From assembly GCA_030054095.1 (NCBI GenBank), contig JASGCO010000004.1, forward strand, positions 170,739 through 234,738: a DNA stretch of 64,000 nt, read 5' to 3'. This document shows, piece after piece, positions 37,349 through 46,155 of the stretch (the first letter of the stretch is position 1; each line of letters opens with the position of its first letter). This DNA is from Sediminibacterium sp. Its GTDB lineage: Bacteria > Bacteroidota > Bacteroidia > B-17B0 > Aurantibacillaceae. The notes under the pieces were generated by a model. The model saw only the letters and a program-made list of their open reading frames with translations, was not told the DNA's origin and did no database searches. Both the position numbers and the translations under genes were made by a program.

Positions 37349-37378
37349 AAAAGAGACTGCCGGTTGGCAGCCTCTTTT
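37349..37378 (-). terminator. Terminator of the collagen-like gene
   Basis: Arms AAAAGAG-A-CTGCC (37349-37361) and GGCAG-C-CTCTTTT (37366-37378) pair with one mismatch around a GGTT loop. Read on the minus strand a T7 run follows. It lies just downstream of the collagen-like gene at 37401. Confidence 0.8.
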
Positions 37379-37400
37379 AAAAATTAAAAATACACTAAAA

Positions 37401-39296
37401 TTATTTTCCTGAATCCATTAACATACGGCGTTCTTTTTCCGCACGCGATGGGTTAAGCGAAGCAGGGTAATTTTGGTTAAACTGGAATGTTCTTCCGTCC
37501 CACCATAATCCCTGACCGCTTTGTGTGCGGTTACCATCGTTAAATAACACATTGTTCATGTTACGATCAAACGATTTAGTTTTAAGGAAAGCAGGAACCT
37601 CTGTAGTATTTGCATCTACACGGTCACCTACTGCAATCCACGAGATCTGAACATTAGACGAGCCATTGTTCAATTCTTTCACGGTAAAGCCATTTTTAGT
37701 AATACCAGTAATAAATACACCATTACATTCTCCCATTGGAGTAATAGTAACAACTGGTTTATCTCCCAGCAATTTAACGTAGTTAGCGTCAAATTCAACG
37801 GTAGCTATACCGTTCACTAAACTAATAGTACCTTTTTTGTAAACAGTAGCTTCAGTAGAAGTTACACCATAAGCAGGCACCATTTCTTCACCGGAAGCAA
37901 CCATTTCAATGTTTTTACCAGAAGTATAAACATCACCAATATTGTAGGCAGAGAATAATTCACCTGAGTTTACGTGGCCAATGATTGAACCGCGGCTCAT
38001 AACCCCGATGCTTCCGAAGAAACCACCACCAGCTCCACCAGCTTCACCTGAAGGCGCCAAACCGGCACCACTTCCGTAAGCGTTAGATCCATACACTCCA
38101 AATGTAGTTGAAGCACTGTTTTTATATCCAAGTGATCCCCAGTATGTACCACTTACTTCGGCACCTAAAGATCCACCGCAACGTGTGTAATCGTTGTAGT
38201 TGTGGCTTGCATCACCGAATGTATAAACATCTCCCCAGAAATTAAATCCTGAAGAAGCGCGGTTACAAGCTACCTGAGAATAAGCGGTTCCGTCATTCTG
38301 AGAATCGCGGGTACGGTATCCGTAAAGCGTCGATTGACCATCACCATTAACGGTTAATTGCTGACGGTAAACATACAACTGGTAAGGAATAGAAGGGGCA
38401 ATATTGATTGACATTCCGGTACCGTTATCTTGCATAAGCGAATTACCTAAGGTATTAGCTGAAGTAAATTTAGAAACGTAATTGGTAGTACCAGTTGCTC
38501 CACCAGCTCCGGTAGCTCCGGTAGCTCCGGTCGCACCAGTAGCTCCGGTTGCACCCGCTACACCAGTAGCTCCGGTTGCACCATTCGTTCCATTAGTACC
38601 AGCAGCACCAGTTGCTCCTGTAGCGCCAGCGGCACCAGCAGGACCTGTTGCACCAGTTGCGCCATTTGTACCGTTTGTACCATTAGCACCAGTAGCTCCG
38701 GTTGCACCAGCAACACCAGCAGGGCCTGTAGCTCCGGTTGCACCATTTGTACCGTTTGTACCGTTTGTACCATTAACACCAGCAGGACCTGTAGCTCCGG
38801 TTGCACCATTTGTACCGTTTGTACCATTAACACCAGCAGGACCTGTAGGGCCAGCTACACCAGCAGGACCGGTTGGACCCGTAGGACCACCAGTACCAGA
38901 TGTTTCAGCATACAAAGCGTAAGGCACGCTTAAAAATTGTGATGTTCCCATATTGATGAGACCGGAACCAAAGTTTACTTCCTGCTCAATAAATTTAGAA
39001 CCAGAACCCCAGTTAATGGTGTTAAAAGTACCTGTTAAAACTGTACCTAAACCAATGTTTACATTATATAAACCAAAAGAGTTAGTTGTTACAGCATGCG
39101 TTTCGCGATACACCACCGGTCCGGTAGCTGTTGCGTCATGTATAGTTAATTGTACGGTTAAGGCTGTATTGTTTAAAGCCGAACCAGATGCGTTACGGGC
39201 AACCCCTTGGTATTTTATAGACTGGGGAGCCTGCGCGTTCATAATTCCTACTAAACCTAGCAGGGACATTAAAACGAGTAGAGTTTGTTTTTTCAT
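37401..39296 (-). CDS. Secreted collagen-like repeat protein
   Basis: The 631-residue protein has a signal peptide (ending IMNAQ), a beta-rich N-terminal domain common in Bacteroidota surface proteins ([49 protein letters not shown]), about 130 residues of Gly-X-Y triplets ([31 protein letters not shown]), and a C-terminal region (about 290-631) with Gly-rich and beta segments. The triplets predict a trimeric collagen-like stalk. The end (MLMDSGK) lacks a clear T9SS type A sequence. It is 22 bp downstream of a T9SS cargo gene and probably in one operon. Confidence 0.85.
   Translation of the reverse strand: MKKQTLLVLMSLLGLVGIMNAQAPQSIKYQGVARNASGSALNNTALTVQLTIHDATATGPVVYRETHAVTTNSFGLYNVNIGLGTVLTGTFNTINWGSGSKFIEQEVNFGSGLINMGTSQFLSVPYALYAETSGTGGPTGPTGPAGVAGPTGPAGVNGTNGTNGATGATGPAGVNGTNGTNGTNGATGATGPAGVAGATGATGANGTNGTNGATGATGPAGAAGATGATGAAGTNGTNGATGATGVAGATGATGATGATGATGAGGATGTTNYVSKFTSANTLGNSLMQDNGTGMSINIAPSIPYQLYVYRQQLTVNGDGQSTLYGYRTRDSQNDGTAYSQVACNRASSGFNFWGDVYTFGDASHNYNDYTRCGGSLGAEVSGTYWGSLGYKNSASTTFGVYGSNAYGSGAGLAPSGEAGGAGGGFFGSIGVMSRGSIIGHVNSGELFSAYNIGDVYTSGKNIEMVASGEEMVPAYGVTSTEATVYKKGTISLVNGIATVEFDANYVKLLGDKPVVTITPMGECNGVFITGITKNGFTVKELNNGSSNVQISWIAVGDRVDANTTEVPAFLKTKSFDRNMNNVLFNDGNRTQSGQGLWWDGRTFQFNQNYPASLNPSRAEKERRMLMDSGK
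38482..38880 (-). repeat. Tandem 9-/18-bp repeats encoding the collagen-like region
   Basis: The Gly-X-Y section is built of near-identical 9-bp and 18-bp units (plus-strand forms such as GTAGCTCCGGTT and ACCATTTGTACCG). Larger blocks of 60-90 bp recur almost unchanged, for example around 38690-38760 and 38780-38850. Units are multiples of 3, so slippage would change stalk length without breaking the frame. Confidence 0.85.
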
Positions 39297-39318
39297 GTTC
39301 TGTTTTTAAAATTTAATA

Positions 39319-39813
39319 CTAATGTGTTTTAACGATTTTAACCGTTTTGTTAAATGAAGACCCACGTACTGACAAGAAGTATTCTCCAGCCGCAATTTCC
39401 TGCATATTTAAAACGTGTTTGGTGTCATAACTGCTCACCTCTTTCTGGCTTACACTAATCAATTTTCCAATAGCGTCGTGCAGTTCCAGGTTATACTTTC
39501 CGTCCGGCAAACCCGATAAATCAAGTCGCAGTTCGGTTATAACAGGATTAGGATATACCAACACGTTAACATTGGCTCCTTGTTCCTGAATCATCGACAA
39601 AATCCCCAGTTCGGGCTGATGAAATCCCATAGTGGTAACATTATTCGTCTGGAAATATGTTTCGGAAACCGGCTCACCGATTGTCCATTGAATCATACCT
39701 CCTGACTGAGTACTGCTACCGCCATTACTGGCGTAAACTGTGGGCGTTACCGTTTGGCCTCTCGCGAGGGCAATTGTGGTAAGACATCCCAGTGCAATAA
39801 AAACTCTCTTCAT
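39319..39813 (-). CDS. Small secreted protein with T9SS type A sorting domain
   Basis: The 164-residue protein has a signal peptide (ending ALARGQ), a short N-terminal part (YASNGGSSTQSGGMIQWTIGEPVSET, MGFHQPEL) that recurs in many small Bacteroidota surface proteins, and a C-terminal T9SS domain (NVLVYPNPVITELRLDL ... IAAGEYFLSVRGS). The sorting domain is over half of the protein, so little mature cargo remains. It leads an operon with the collagen-like gene and has its own promoter. Confidence 0.82.
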   Translation of the reverse strand: MKRVFIALGCLTTIALARGQTVTPTVYASNGGSSTQSGGMIQWTIGEPVSETYFQTNNVTTMGFHQPELGILSMIQEQGANVNVLVYPNPVITELRLDLSGLPDGKYNLELHDAIGKLISVSQKEVSSYDTKHVLNMQEIAAGEYFLSVRGSSFNKTVKIVKTH

Positions 39814-39830
39814 ATTTTATTTTTGTATAG

Positions 39831-39860
39831 TAAATATAGAAAAGTTTTCTTTAGATGCAA
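39831..39860 (-). promoter_or_regulatory. Promoter of the T9SS cargo/collagen-like operon
   Basis: On the minus strand TTG (39860-39858), 19 bp, then TATATTTA (39838-39831) is one base from the TTTG/TAnnTTTG consensus. It lies 18 bp upstream of the ATG at 39813. Confidence 0.6.
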
Positions 39861-40059
39861 TTTTTTTGGTAAAATAGTAGTCCTAAATTTATTAATAAAG
39901 TGCTTGCCATTGTTCAAAATGAGCCAGAGTTATTAATTTGGCATCCTAAAGGCATTAATTTGTTACCTTAAGACACCAATTTTATATTAAAAATTGACAA
40001 AAGATATAGAAATAGTTACTCTGTTCAGGTATTTAACCACTCACCCTCCCAGCAACCAC

Positions 40060-40386
40060 ATGGCTTCACTTTACAGTAACGGTGTTAAGGATTTACAACT
40101 TGAACTGACACAGAAAGAACAATCTATTTTAGAATGGTGTATTAAGCATCCGGGCGGCATTCGTATTGCCGATAACGGTTTGGCTCTTTTTATGAAAAAC
40201 GGGAATCTCAGAAACAGATTACTGCTTGCCACTGCCATTATTGAATGTCATCCTATGTATCGTGACCGCTTTTTGAACAATGATCCTGTTAAATACGCTG
40301 GTTTAAAATTTATTCTGGCTATCACACAATCAGCCTGTCTGATGAGCATGGCAATTGTTTTATTCAAATGGAAAAAATGGAAATAA
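40060..40386 (+). CDS. Small membrane-anchored protein of unknown function
   Basis: The ATG at 40060 gives 109 residues (a TTG at 39994 would add 22). The N-terminal two thirds are soluble and mainly helical (LQLELTQKEQSILEWCIKH, RNRLLLATAIIECHP), and the C-terminus has one membrane segment (FILAITQSACLMSMAIVLF) ending in the basic KWKKWK. I do not recognise a family. Its last 19 bp overlap the oxidoreductase gene, so it may be a membrane subunit or anchor for that enzyme. Confidence 0.65.
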   Translation: MASLYSNGVKDLQLELTQKEQSILEWCIKHPGGIRIADNGLALFMKNGNLRNRLLLATAIIECHPMYRDRFLNNDPVKYAGLKFILAITQSACLMSMAIVLFKWKKWK

Positions 40387-41981
40387 ACGATTATCTGGTT
40401 GTTGGATCGGGTTGCTGCGGAGCCGTGGTGGCAAAAACGCTCGCTGAAAAAGGCGTTAAAGTTTGCATGCTGGATGCGGGCATTACCCAAACAAAATTTA
40501 ACGATAAACCTGATTCATCGTTTGTATCTATCCGGAACAGTGCACAGGGACAGGAAGATTACCTTCTGGGAAAACAGTTTGAATCTCTTGGAAGCATCCG
40601 AAAAAAAAATCCGGTACACCTTACCCCCAACCGCATGTTTACTACAAAAGATGTGGACCGTTTTCTTGTTTGGGATCGGGGCGACTTTCATCCTGTGGAA
40701 TCTCTTGCCAAAGGTGGACTAGGGAACGCGTGGGGACTTGGATCTTATGTATATTCGAAACAGGAACTGGCTTTAACAGGTCTGCCGGTTGCAGAAATGC
40801 AGGAAGCCTATCGGTGGGTGGCTGAACGTATAGGAATAAGTGGCGGACAAGATGATTCGGCAGAATTTGCCAATAACGGACTCTTCACACCCGAAGATGC
40901 TATTCCTTTAGATTTTAATGGAGCCCGCTTGTGGGACAACTGTATCAAAAAAGCAAAATCACTGAAACAAACCGGCATCACTATTGGCAGAACCCCTCTG
41001 GCCGTTTCTACCCAAAGTGACAAAAACGGGCAGCACTATCAAAAAAATGATCTTGATTTTTACGAAACCGGTATTACTTCTGCCTTTCGTCCGATCAACC
41101 TGATAAATTTGTTACAACAAAACGGCTCACTTCATTATATCCTGAATCAACTGGTGCTTTCGTACTGGAAGGAAAACGAATTTATCCGCGTTGAAACATT
41201 GGATATAAAAACCAATGAAAAAAAATCGTTCTACTGCAGGAAGTTGATTCTGGCCGCGGGCGCTTTAGGGAGTGCCAGAATTGTGATGCGTTCCTCCAAT
41301 ATTGAACGCTTACCTTTATTGTGTAATCCCTATACTTACATCCCCTCACTTCAACCCAAACTACTTGGTGCGGCCAATACCGGTTACCAAACCGGATTGG
41401 CACAACTTAGTTTATATTACGATAGCAAAGGAGACCATAGTGAAATTGCCATGGGCTCTCTTTACAGTTACCGTTCACTTATGGGATTCCGTTTGATGCG
41501 GGAATTTCCTTTAGACTTTAAGAGTGGTATGAACTGGGTTAAATTACTTCAGCCCGCCCTTAACATAACAGGGATTTTTCATCCGGAATTTCCCGGGCCG
41601 CAAAAATTCATGCAACGCATTCCTGACCCTACAAACCCCATTGGTGATAAGTTTACAAGCTCTTATGTACTTTCAGATCAGGAAAACCAACGCATTGCGC
41701 AATCTGAAAAACACTTTAAACGGGCTTTACGGGCAATAGGAACATTTCCACTTAAAGTACAACGTAATAAGCACGGCGCAAGTATTCACTATGGTGGAAC
41801 CCTGCCCTTTACTGACCATACGGGAGATACGCCTGGCCTGCACCAAGACGGACGGTTACAGGGCACTCAAAATGTGTTTATTGCAGATGGCTCCGGGTTC
41901 CGTTTCCTCTCCGGAAAAGGCTTAACTTTAACCTTAATGGCCTACGCGCATTATGTGGCCGGCAAAGCCCTTGAAGACTAA
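40368..41981 (+). CDS. FAD-dependent oxidoreductase, GMC-like
   Basis: The 537-residue flavoprotein has an FAD-binding start (YLVVGSGCCGAVVAKTLAEKGVKVCMLDAG), a substrate-domain segment (KGGLGNAWGLGSYVY), LILAAGALGSARIV, and a C-terminal GMC-type end (GTQNVFIADGSGFRFLSGKGLTLTLMAYAHY). GMC enzymes oxidise alcohols or sugars; the substrate here is unknown, though the SDR gene behind it suggests sugar or lipid modification. It overlaps both neighbours (19 bp upstream, 29 bp downstream). Confidence 0.82.
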   Translation: MEKMEINDYLVVGSGCCGAVVAKTLAEKGVKVCMLDAGITQTKFNDKPDSSFVSIRNSAQGQEDYLLGKQFESLGSIRKKNPVHLTPNRMFTTKDVDRFLVWDRGDFHPVESLAKGGLGNAWGLGSYVYSKQELALTGLPVAEMQEAYRWVAERIGISGGQDDSAEFANNGLFTPEDAIPLDFNGARLWDNCIKKAKSLKQTGITIGRTPLAVSTQSDKNGQHYQKNDLDFYETGITSAFRPINLINLLQQNGSLHYILNQLVLSYWKENEFIRVETLDIKTNEKKSFYCRKLILAAGALGSARIVMRSSNIERLPLLCNPYTYIPSLQPKLLGAANTGYQTGLAQLSLYYDSKGDHSEIAMGSLYSYRSLMGFRLMREFPLDFKSGMNWVKLLQPALNITGIFHPEFPGPQKFMQRIPDPTNPIGDKFTSSYVLSDQENQRIAQSEKHFKRALRAIGTFPLKVQRNKHGASIHYGGTLPFTDHTGDTPGLHQDGRLQGTQNVFIADGSGFRFLSGKGLTLTLMAYAHYVAGKALED

Positions 41982-42834
41982 TACACATATTGTTATTACC
42001 GGCGCATCCGGATTTATTGGTAGCGCGTTCGTTGCTTTTTTCCATGAAAAGGGATATACGGTGAGTGCTCTGGCAAGGAAGCCGCCATCTAACCGGTTAG
42101 CAGGTGTTAACTATGTTCATTACGACATGGGCAGCATTCCCGATACCCGACTCTTTAACAAAGAAACTATTTTGATTCACTGCGCTTACAGCAAAACACA
42201 AACAACAACAGATACAGATAGCAATAGCTTGGCGGCCCGTCATCTTTTAGAACTGGCAGCACAACATACTATTAAACAGTGTATTTTTCTATCGAGTCTT
42301 TCTGCCGGCTCCAGATCGGGCACTTATTATGCCCGGCAAAAAAAACAACTGGAAACATTGTTCGCGCAAGCCAATAGTACCATTTTGAGACCCGGTTTGG
42401 TGATTGGCAACGGTGGATTGTTTTACCAAACGCTGACGACTATTCGTAAAACAAGGCTATTACCAATAACTGGAGGCGGGCAGCAACCGGTGTATTATAT
42501 AAGTATAAAAGACCTTGCCAGAATCACAGAAGACGTTATTCTGAAACAAAGAACAGGTACCTTTTACGCACTAAATCAACCGGCCATTCCCTTTATCACA
42601 TTTTATAAAACCGTTGCAAGATCACTATCCATTCCGCTCCGTGTAGTACCGGTTCCCATCTGGCTGTTAAAAACCGCTGCCATTGCCTATAAGGTATTGC
42701 CGGTTAAAGCGAAAATTACCAGTGACAACATAAAAGGACTTCAGAATGTTCCTGTTCCGGATCCCGCTGTTTTACGCTCTTCTGTTTTTGATTTTGAATT
42801 TGAGTCGTTAGAGGATAGCCTCAGAAATTTATAA
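41953..42834 (+). CDS. NAD(P)-dependent epimerase/dehydratase (extended SDR)
   Basis: The 293-residue protein has the nucleotide motif ITGASGFIGSAFVA near the N-terminus, LIHCAYS, the Ser-Tyr-x-x-x-Lys site (LSSLSAGSRSGTYYARQKKQLE) and STILRPGLVIGNGG. These are the features of sugar-nucleotide epimerases and dehydratases. ATG 41953 lies inside the oxidoreductase; TTG 41971 would give a start nearer the beta-strand (MKTNTHIVITG). It forms a tight three-gene unit with the two genes before it. Confidence 0.85.
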   Translation: MWPAKPLKTNTHIVITGASGFIGSAFVAFFHEKGYTVSALARKPPSNRLAGVNYVHYDMGSIPDTRLFNKETILIHCAYSKTQTTTDTDSNSLAARHLLELAAQHTIKQCIFLSSLSAGSRSGTYYARQKKQLETLFAQANSTILRPGLVIGNGGLFYQTLTTIRKTRLLPITGGGQQPVYYISIKDLARITEDVILKQRTGTFYALNQPAIPFITFYKTVARSLSIPLRVVPVPIWLLKTAAIAYKVLPVKAKITSDNIKGLQNVPVPDPAVLRSSVFDFEFESLEDSLRNL

Positions 42835-42859
42835 TAAATAATGTTTTCTTTATCTGAAC

Positions 42860-43339
42860 CTACTTTACCATCTGCTCAAGTTCCCCGGGTTTCAGTTTAC
42901 GCTCTATTACCTGCCGCTCTGTAAATCGCTTCCTGCTGATAAGCGTCATCGGTATAGCGCCACTCCAGCGCTTATCTACCGTATCAATAAACGATTGTCC
43001 ATTTGTCTCATCGAGCAGTACACATTCGGTAAGATATTTTCCTTTCTTTAAAAAAGGAATTACTTTTCCATTCAGTTCTTCCTTAAAATCAAGACTAACC
43101 AAAATTACTTTTGTGTTCTTATGCTCTTGCTGAAACGTTTCAAGTACCGGTAATTCCTCTACACACGGCTTGCACCAGGTGGCCCAGAAATTGATTACAT
43201 AAACCGTATCAGACGCTTTTACGCGATTCAGTAAATCACCAATTTTATAGATAGCCGGTCTTTGCGCCCTCAGAAACCCTGCGCACAAAAACAGTATTAC
43301 CAAAACACTACTATTTACGAGCTTTATAGGCATACTCAT
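42860..43339 (-). CDS. Thioredoxin-like TlpA-family protein
   Basis: The 159-residue periplasmic protein has a signal sequence (SVLVILFLCAGFLRAQ) and the active site NFWATWCKPC (Cys56, Cys59), followed by VEELPVLETF. TlpA-like proteins reduce or exchange disulfides in the envelope, often in copper-centre or cytochrome assembly. It overlaps the SCO1 gene by 29 bp, so copper delivery is a plausible shared job. Confidence 0.88.
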   Translation of the reverse strand: MSMPIKLVNSSVLVILFLCAGFLRAQRPAIYKIGDLLNRVKASDTVYVINFWATWCKPCVEELPVLETFQQEHKNTKVILVSLDFKEELNGKVIPFLKKGKYLTECVLLDETNGQSFIDTVDKRWSGAIPMTLISRKRFTERQVIERKLKPGELEQMVK

Positions 43340-43976
43340 TTAACAGCATTCGTATTTCGGTAATCAAACGTTGTATTTCCAGACTATCCGTTCCATCATA
43401 AAATCCTCTGATATGACGTTCTTTATCTATCAATGCGAAATTTTGCGTGTGTATAAAATCATCGGCACCGCCATCTCCTTCTTCTGCATTCAATAAATAA
43501 CTCTTTCTGGCCTGCTCGTAAAGAGCCTTTTTATCTCCGGTAAGAAATTGCCAACGCGCGTCGTTTACGCCATGCTGAAGCGCATACCGCTTCATTTGTG
43601 CAACAGTATCCGTTTCCGGATCCACTGTGTGCGATAATATAAAAACAGAGGTGTCCTTTTCAAAAACTTTATAAACCTTTACCAGATTATTACTCATTAC
43701 AGGACAAATACTTTGACACGTAGTAAAAAAATAATCTGCAACGTATATCTTATCCTTAATAAAGGCCTCTGTTATATGTTCCCCCTCCTGATTGATGAAA
43801 TCAAAATTTCCTACTTTGTGATAAAGCGTATCATTTATTTTAAGAGCAGATTTAGGGCCAAAATAGGGTAATGTTCGTAGTGGTTTATCCTCGTGTTTAT
43901 TGATAAAATACCAGGTCAAAAATACCAACGGTATTACTATCAAAAACACCCAATAAATTGTATTTTTGCTTTTCAT
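43311..43976 (-). CDS. SCO1/SenC copper-binding protein
   Basis: From the ATG at 43976 the protein has 221 residues, an N-terminal membrane anchor (WVFLIVIPLVFLTWYF), and the copper motif TTCQSICP (Cys87, Cys91) with the third ligand His in DDFIHTQNFALID. SCO proteins load the CuA site of cytochrome c oxidase. The -7 promoter element is 5 bp before this ATG, so a longer start at 44012 is excluded and the mRNA is nearly leaderless. It is followed by the TlpA-like gene. Confidence 0.9.
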   Translation of the reverse strand: MKSKNTIYWVFLIVIPLVFLTWYFINKHEDKPLRTLPYFGPKSALKINDTLYHKVGNFDFINQEGEHITEAFIKDKIYVADYFFTTCQSICPVMSNNLVKVYKVFEKDTSVFILSHTVDPETDTVAQMKRYALQHGVNDARWQFLTGDKKALYEQARKSYLLNAEEGDGGADDFIHTQNFALIDKERHIRGFYDGTDSLEIQRLITEIRMLLNEYAYKARK

Positions 43977-43980
43977 TTTA

Positions 43981-44013
43981 CAAAGGTACCTGATTAATGG
44001 CCATATTTGCAAA
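43981..44013 (-). promoter_or_regulatory. Promoter of the SCO1/TlpA operon
   Basis: On the minus strand TTTG (44013-44010), 21 bp, TACCTTTG (43988-43981) matches the Bacteroidota consensus. The -33 element lies within the first codons of the divergent channel gene. Confidence 0.6.
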
Positions 44014-44950
44014 TAAACGTAAACCAGACACCGAACTTGGCTTTGGAACCAAAAATTACAATGGCAGAGTGCGCTTTATTAGTTCTGACGGTCAGGTGAA
44101 CGTTAAACGAACGGGCTTAAGCGGGATCGAAAATATTGATATTTATCATTGGCTGATTTCTACCACTCTTACCAAACTTTTTATTGTCATTTTTGCAGGT
44201 TATATAGTTATCAATACTCTGTTTGCACTGGTATATTTCTGGATAGGGGCCGAATACTTCGGAGGTCTTACTTATACTACTTCTACAGATAACTTTTTAG
44301 CTTTATTCTTTTTTAGTGCCCAAACCCTTACTACGGTTGGATACGGTCATATTTATCCCGCGAGTACAACTACCAGTACAATTGCCGCCATAGAATCGTT
44401 GCTCGGACTACTAGGCTTTGCTTTGGCTACAGGGGTACTGTACGGCCGTTTTTCACGTCCAAAAGCACATTTATTGTACAGCCGAAATGTTATTATTGCG
44501 CCTTACATGGAAATGACCGGGCTAATGTTCCGCGTTGCCAATTACAAACAGTATGAACTGATTGAAACAGAAGCACAGGTTATTTTAAGTATAGATAATA
44601 AGGAAACTAACCGCCGAGATTTCCTACAATTACCACTAGAACGCAGTAAAATTAACTTTCTCACCCTAAGCTGGACAATTGTACATCCTATTGACGATAA
44701 AAGTCCCGTTTACGGCCTAAGTGTTCAGGATTTAATTGATCGTGACGCAGAAATTATTATTCTCATAAAAGGGATTAACGACACCCAATCGCAATCGGTA
44801 TTTTCGCGGTTTTCTTATAAAGCAGAAGAAATGCTTGAAAATGTTAAATTTAAACCCCTTTCACAATTTGCAGACGCTAAAGGCCGCTTAAACATTGATG
44901 TAAAGGAAATCCATTCAGTTTTACCTGTACAAGCTGTTAAAATTAGCTAA
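43997..44950 (+). CDS. Inward-rectifier potassium channel (KirBac-like)
   Basis: The 317-residue protein has two membrane helices flanking the pore helix and potassium filter TVGYGHIYP (Thr113-Gly117), with a helix before it (TLTKLFIVIFAGYIVINTLF) and after it (IAAIESLLGLLGFALATGVLYGRFS). The C-terminal half is the cytoplasmic beta-rich domain that gates Kir channels (LLYSRNVIIAPYMEMTGLMFRVAN). This is the bacterial KirBac layout, acting as a potassium-selective tetramer. The gene diverges from SCO1 with only 20 bp between start codons. Confidence 0.92.
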   Translation: MAIFANKRKPDTELGFGTKNYNGRVRFISSDGQVNVKRTGLSGIENIDIYHWLISTTLTKLFIVIFAGYIVINTLFALVYFWIGAEYFGGLTYTTSTDNFLALFFFSAQTLTTVGYGHIYPASTTTSTIAAIESLLGLLGFALATGVLYGRFSRPKAHLLYSRNVIIAPYMEMTGLMFRVANYKQYELIETEAQVILSIDNKETNRRDFLQLPLERSKINFLTLSWTIVHPIDDKSPVYGLSVQDLIDRDAEIIILIKGINDTQSQSVFSRFSYKAEEMLENVKFKPLSQFADAKGRLNIDVKEIHSVLPVQAVKIS

Positions 44951-45005
44951 CGGGTCTTAAATTCCTTAAAACTTTTCTATTTTTACTGATCACTTAAATG
45001 AAACC

Positions 45006-46115
45006 ATGAAAATACATTTCATATCTGCTCTTATTGCTTCTACTTTAACTCTTAATGCTCAGAAAGCATTCAATTTTACTATTGAAGGGGAAGTAAAAGA
45101 TCTCAAACAGTCTCACATATACCTGCACCATAAATGGAATGATAAGGACTTTACCGATTCTTTAAAAGTCTTAAACGGGAAATTTTCCTACAAAGGAAAA
45201 AGCGTTGAACCCAATATGCATTGGATTACCCTCAGCAATAATATCAATGCGCAATCTAACACTATTTTCTTTGTAGATCCTGGAACCACTAACGTTCGTT
45301 TTCAGGCCGATTCATTAGCCTATGCAACCATTAACGGGGGCTCTACCCAAACCGATTACATACAATACCGTAATATGATGGCCGGGTTTGCCGCTCAGAG
45401 TCAGCAACTGGCCAACGAATATAATCAGGCCCGTAATACCGGCGACATGAATACGGTTAATCAAAAACAACAGGAATACGAACAATTGAATCAAAAGGTA
45501 AAAAGTTCACTTCACGAATTCATTAAAACGCACAATAAATCGGCCGTAAGTGGATTTATTATTTACTACGATTTTAACAATCAACAGGTATTTACGCCCC
45601 AGGATCTGGAAACAGCTATTAACAATCTCGACAAAACAGCCCTTAATACCAAATACGGGAAACTGGCAAACGAACGGCTAAAAACCATGCGTGGCAGTAT
45701 GATTGGTTACGAAGCCACCAATTTTACTCAAAACGATCCGAATGGAAAACCTGTTAAACTCAGTGATTTAAAAGGAAAATACGTATTGGTAGATTTTTGG
45801 GCCAGTTGGTGTGGCCCCTGCCGGATGGAAAACCCGAACGTGGTGGCCGCCTATAACAAATACAAAAACAAAGGATTTACCATACTTGGTGTAAGTTTCG
45901 ATTCCAGCAGAGATGCCTGGCTGGCGGCTGTAGCAAAAGACAATCTGACCTGGACACAGGTCAGCGATTTAAAAGGTTGGGGTAACGAAGCCGGAAAACT
46001 GTTTGGCATCTCCAGCATTCCCCAAAACCTGTTACTGGACAAAAACGGTGTTATTGTCGCCAAAAACTTAAGGGGACCAGCCCTTGAGGAAAAATTAGCC
46101 GAGATTATTAAATGA
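45006..46115 (+). CDS. Thioredoxin-like protein with DUF4369 domain
   Basis: The 369-residue periplasmic protein has a signal peptide (ending TLTLNAQ), a DUF4369 beta domain (FTIEGEVKDLKQSHIYLHHK ... IFFVDPGTTNVRF), a helical linker rich in Gln and Asn, and a C-terminal AhpC/TlpA-type domain with VDFWASWCGPCRMENP (CGPC near residue 265). This combination is common in Bacteroidota and should act in disulfide or thiol maintenance in the envelope. It lies before a parvulin gene, so both may serve protein folding. Confidence 0.88.
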   Translation: MKIHFISALIASTLTLNAQKAFNFTIEGEVKDLKQSHIYLHHKWNDKDFTDSLKVLNGKFSYKGKSVEPNMHWITLSNNINAQSNTIFFVDPGTTNVRFQADSLAYATINGGSTQTDYIQYRNMMAGFAAQSQQLANEYNQARNTGDMNTVNQKQQEYEQLNQKVKSSLHEFIKTHNKSAVSGFIIYYDFNNQQVFTPQDLETAINNLDKTALNTKYGKLANERLKTMRGSMIGYEATNFTQNDPNGKPVKLSDLKGKYVLVDFWASWCGPCRMENPNVVAAYNKYKNKGFTILGVSFDSSRDAWLAAVAKDNLTWTQVSDLKGWGNEAGKLFGISSIPQNLLLDKNGVIVAKNLRGPALEEKLAEIIK

Positions 46116-46155
46116 TTTTCTTAACTTCAAACCCTCAAAAAAAAGAGACATTTCT

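Noticed and set aside
38558..38833. CRISPR-like regular repeats
   Set aside because: Units are 9 and 18 bp, in frame with Gly-X-Y codons, and without unique spacers.
38482..38922. 146-codon proline-rich open frame on the plus strand
   Set aside because: It is the mirror of the collagen-like repeats (Gly-X-Y codons read backwards) and has no start context or domain.
40248..40490. 80-codon minus-strand frame
   Set aside because: Shadow of the overlapping small membrane protein and oxidoreductase genes.
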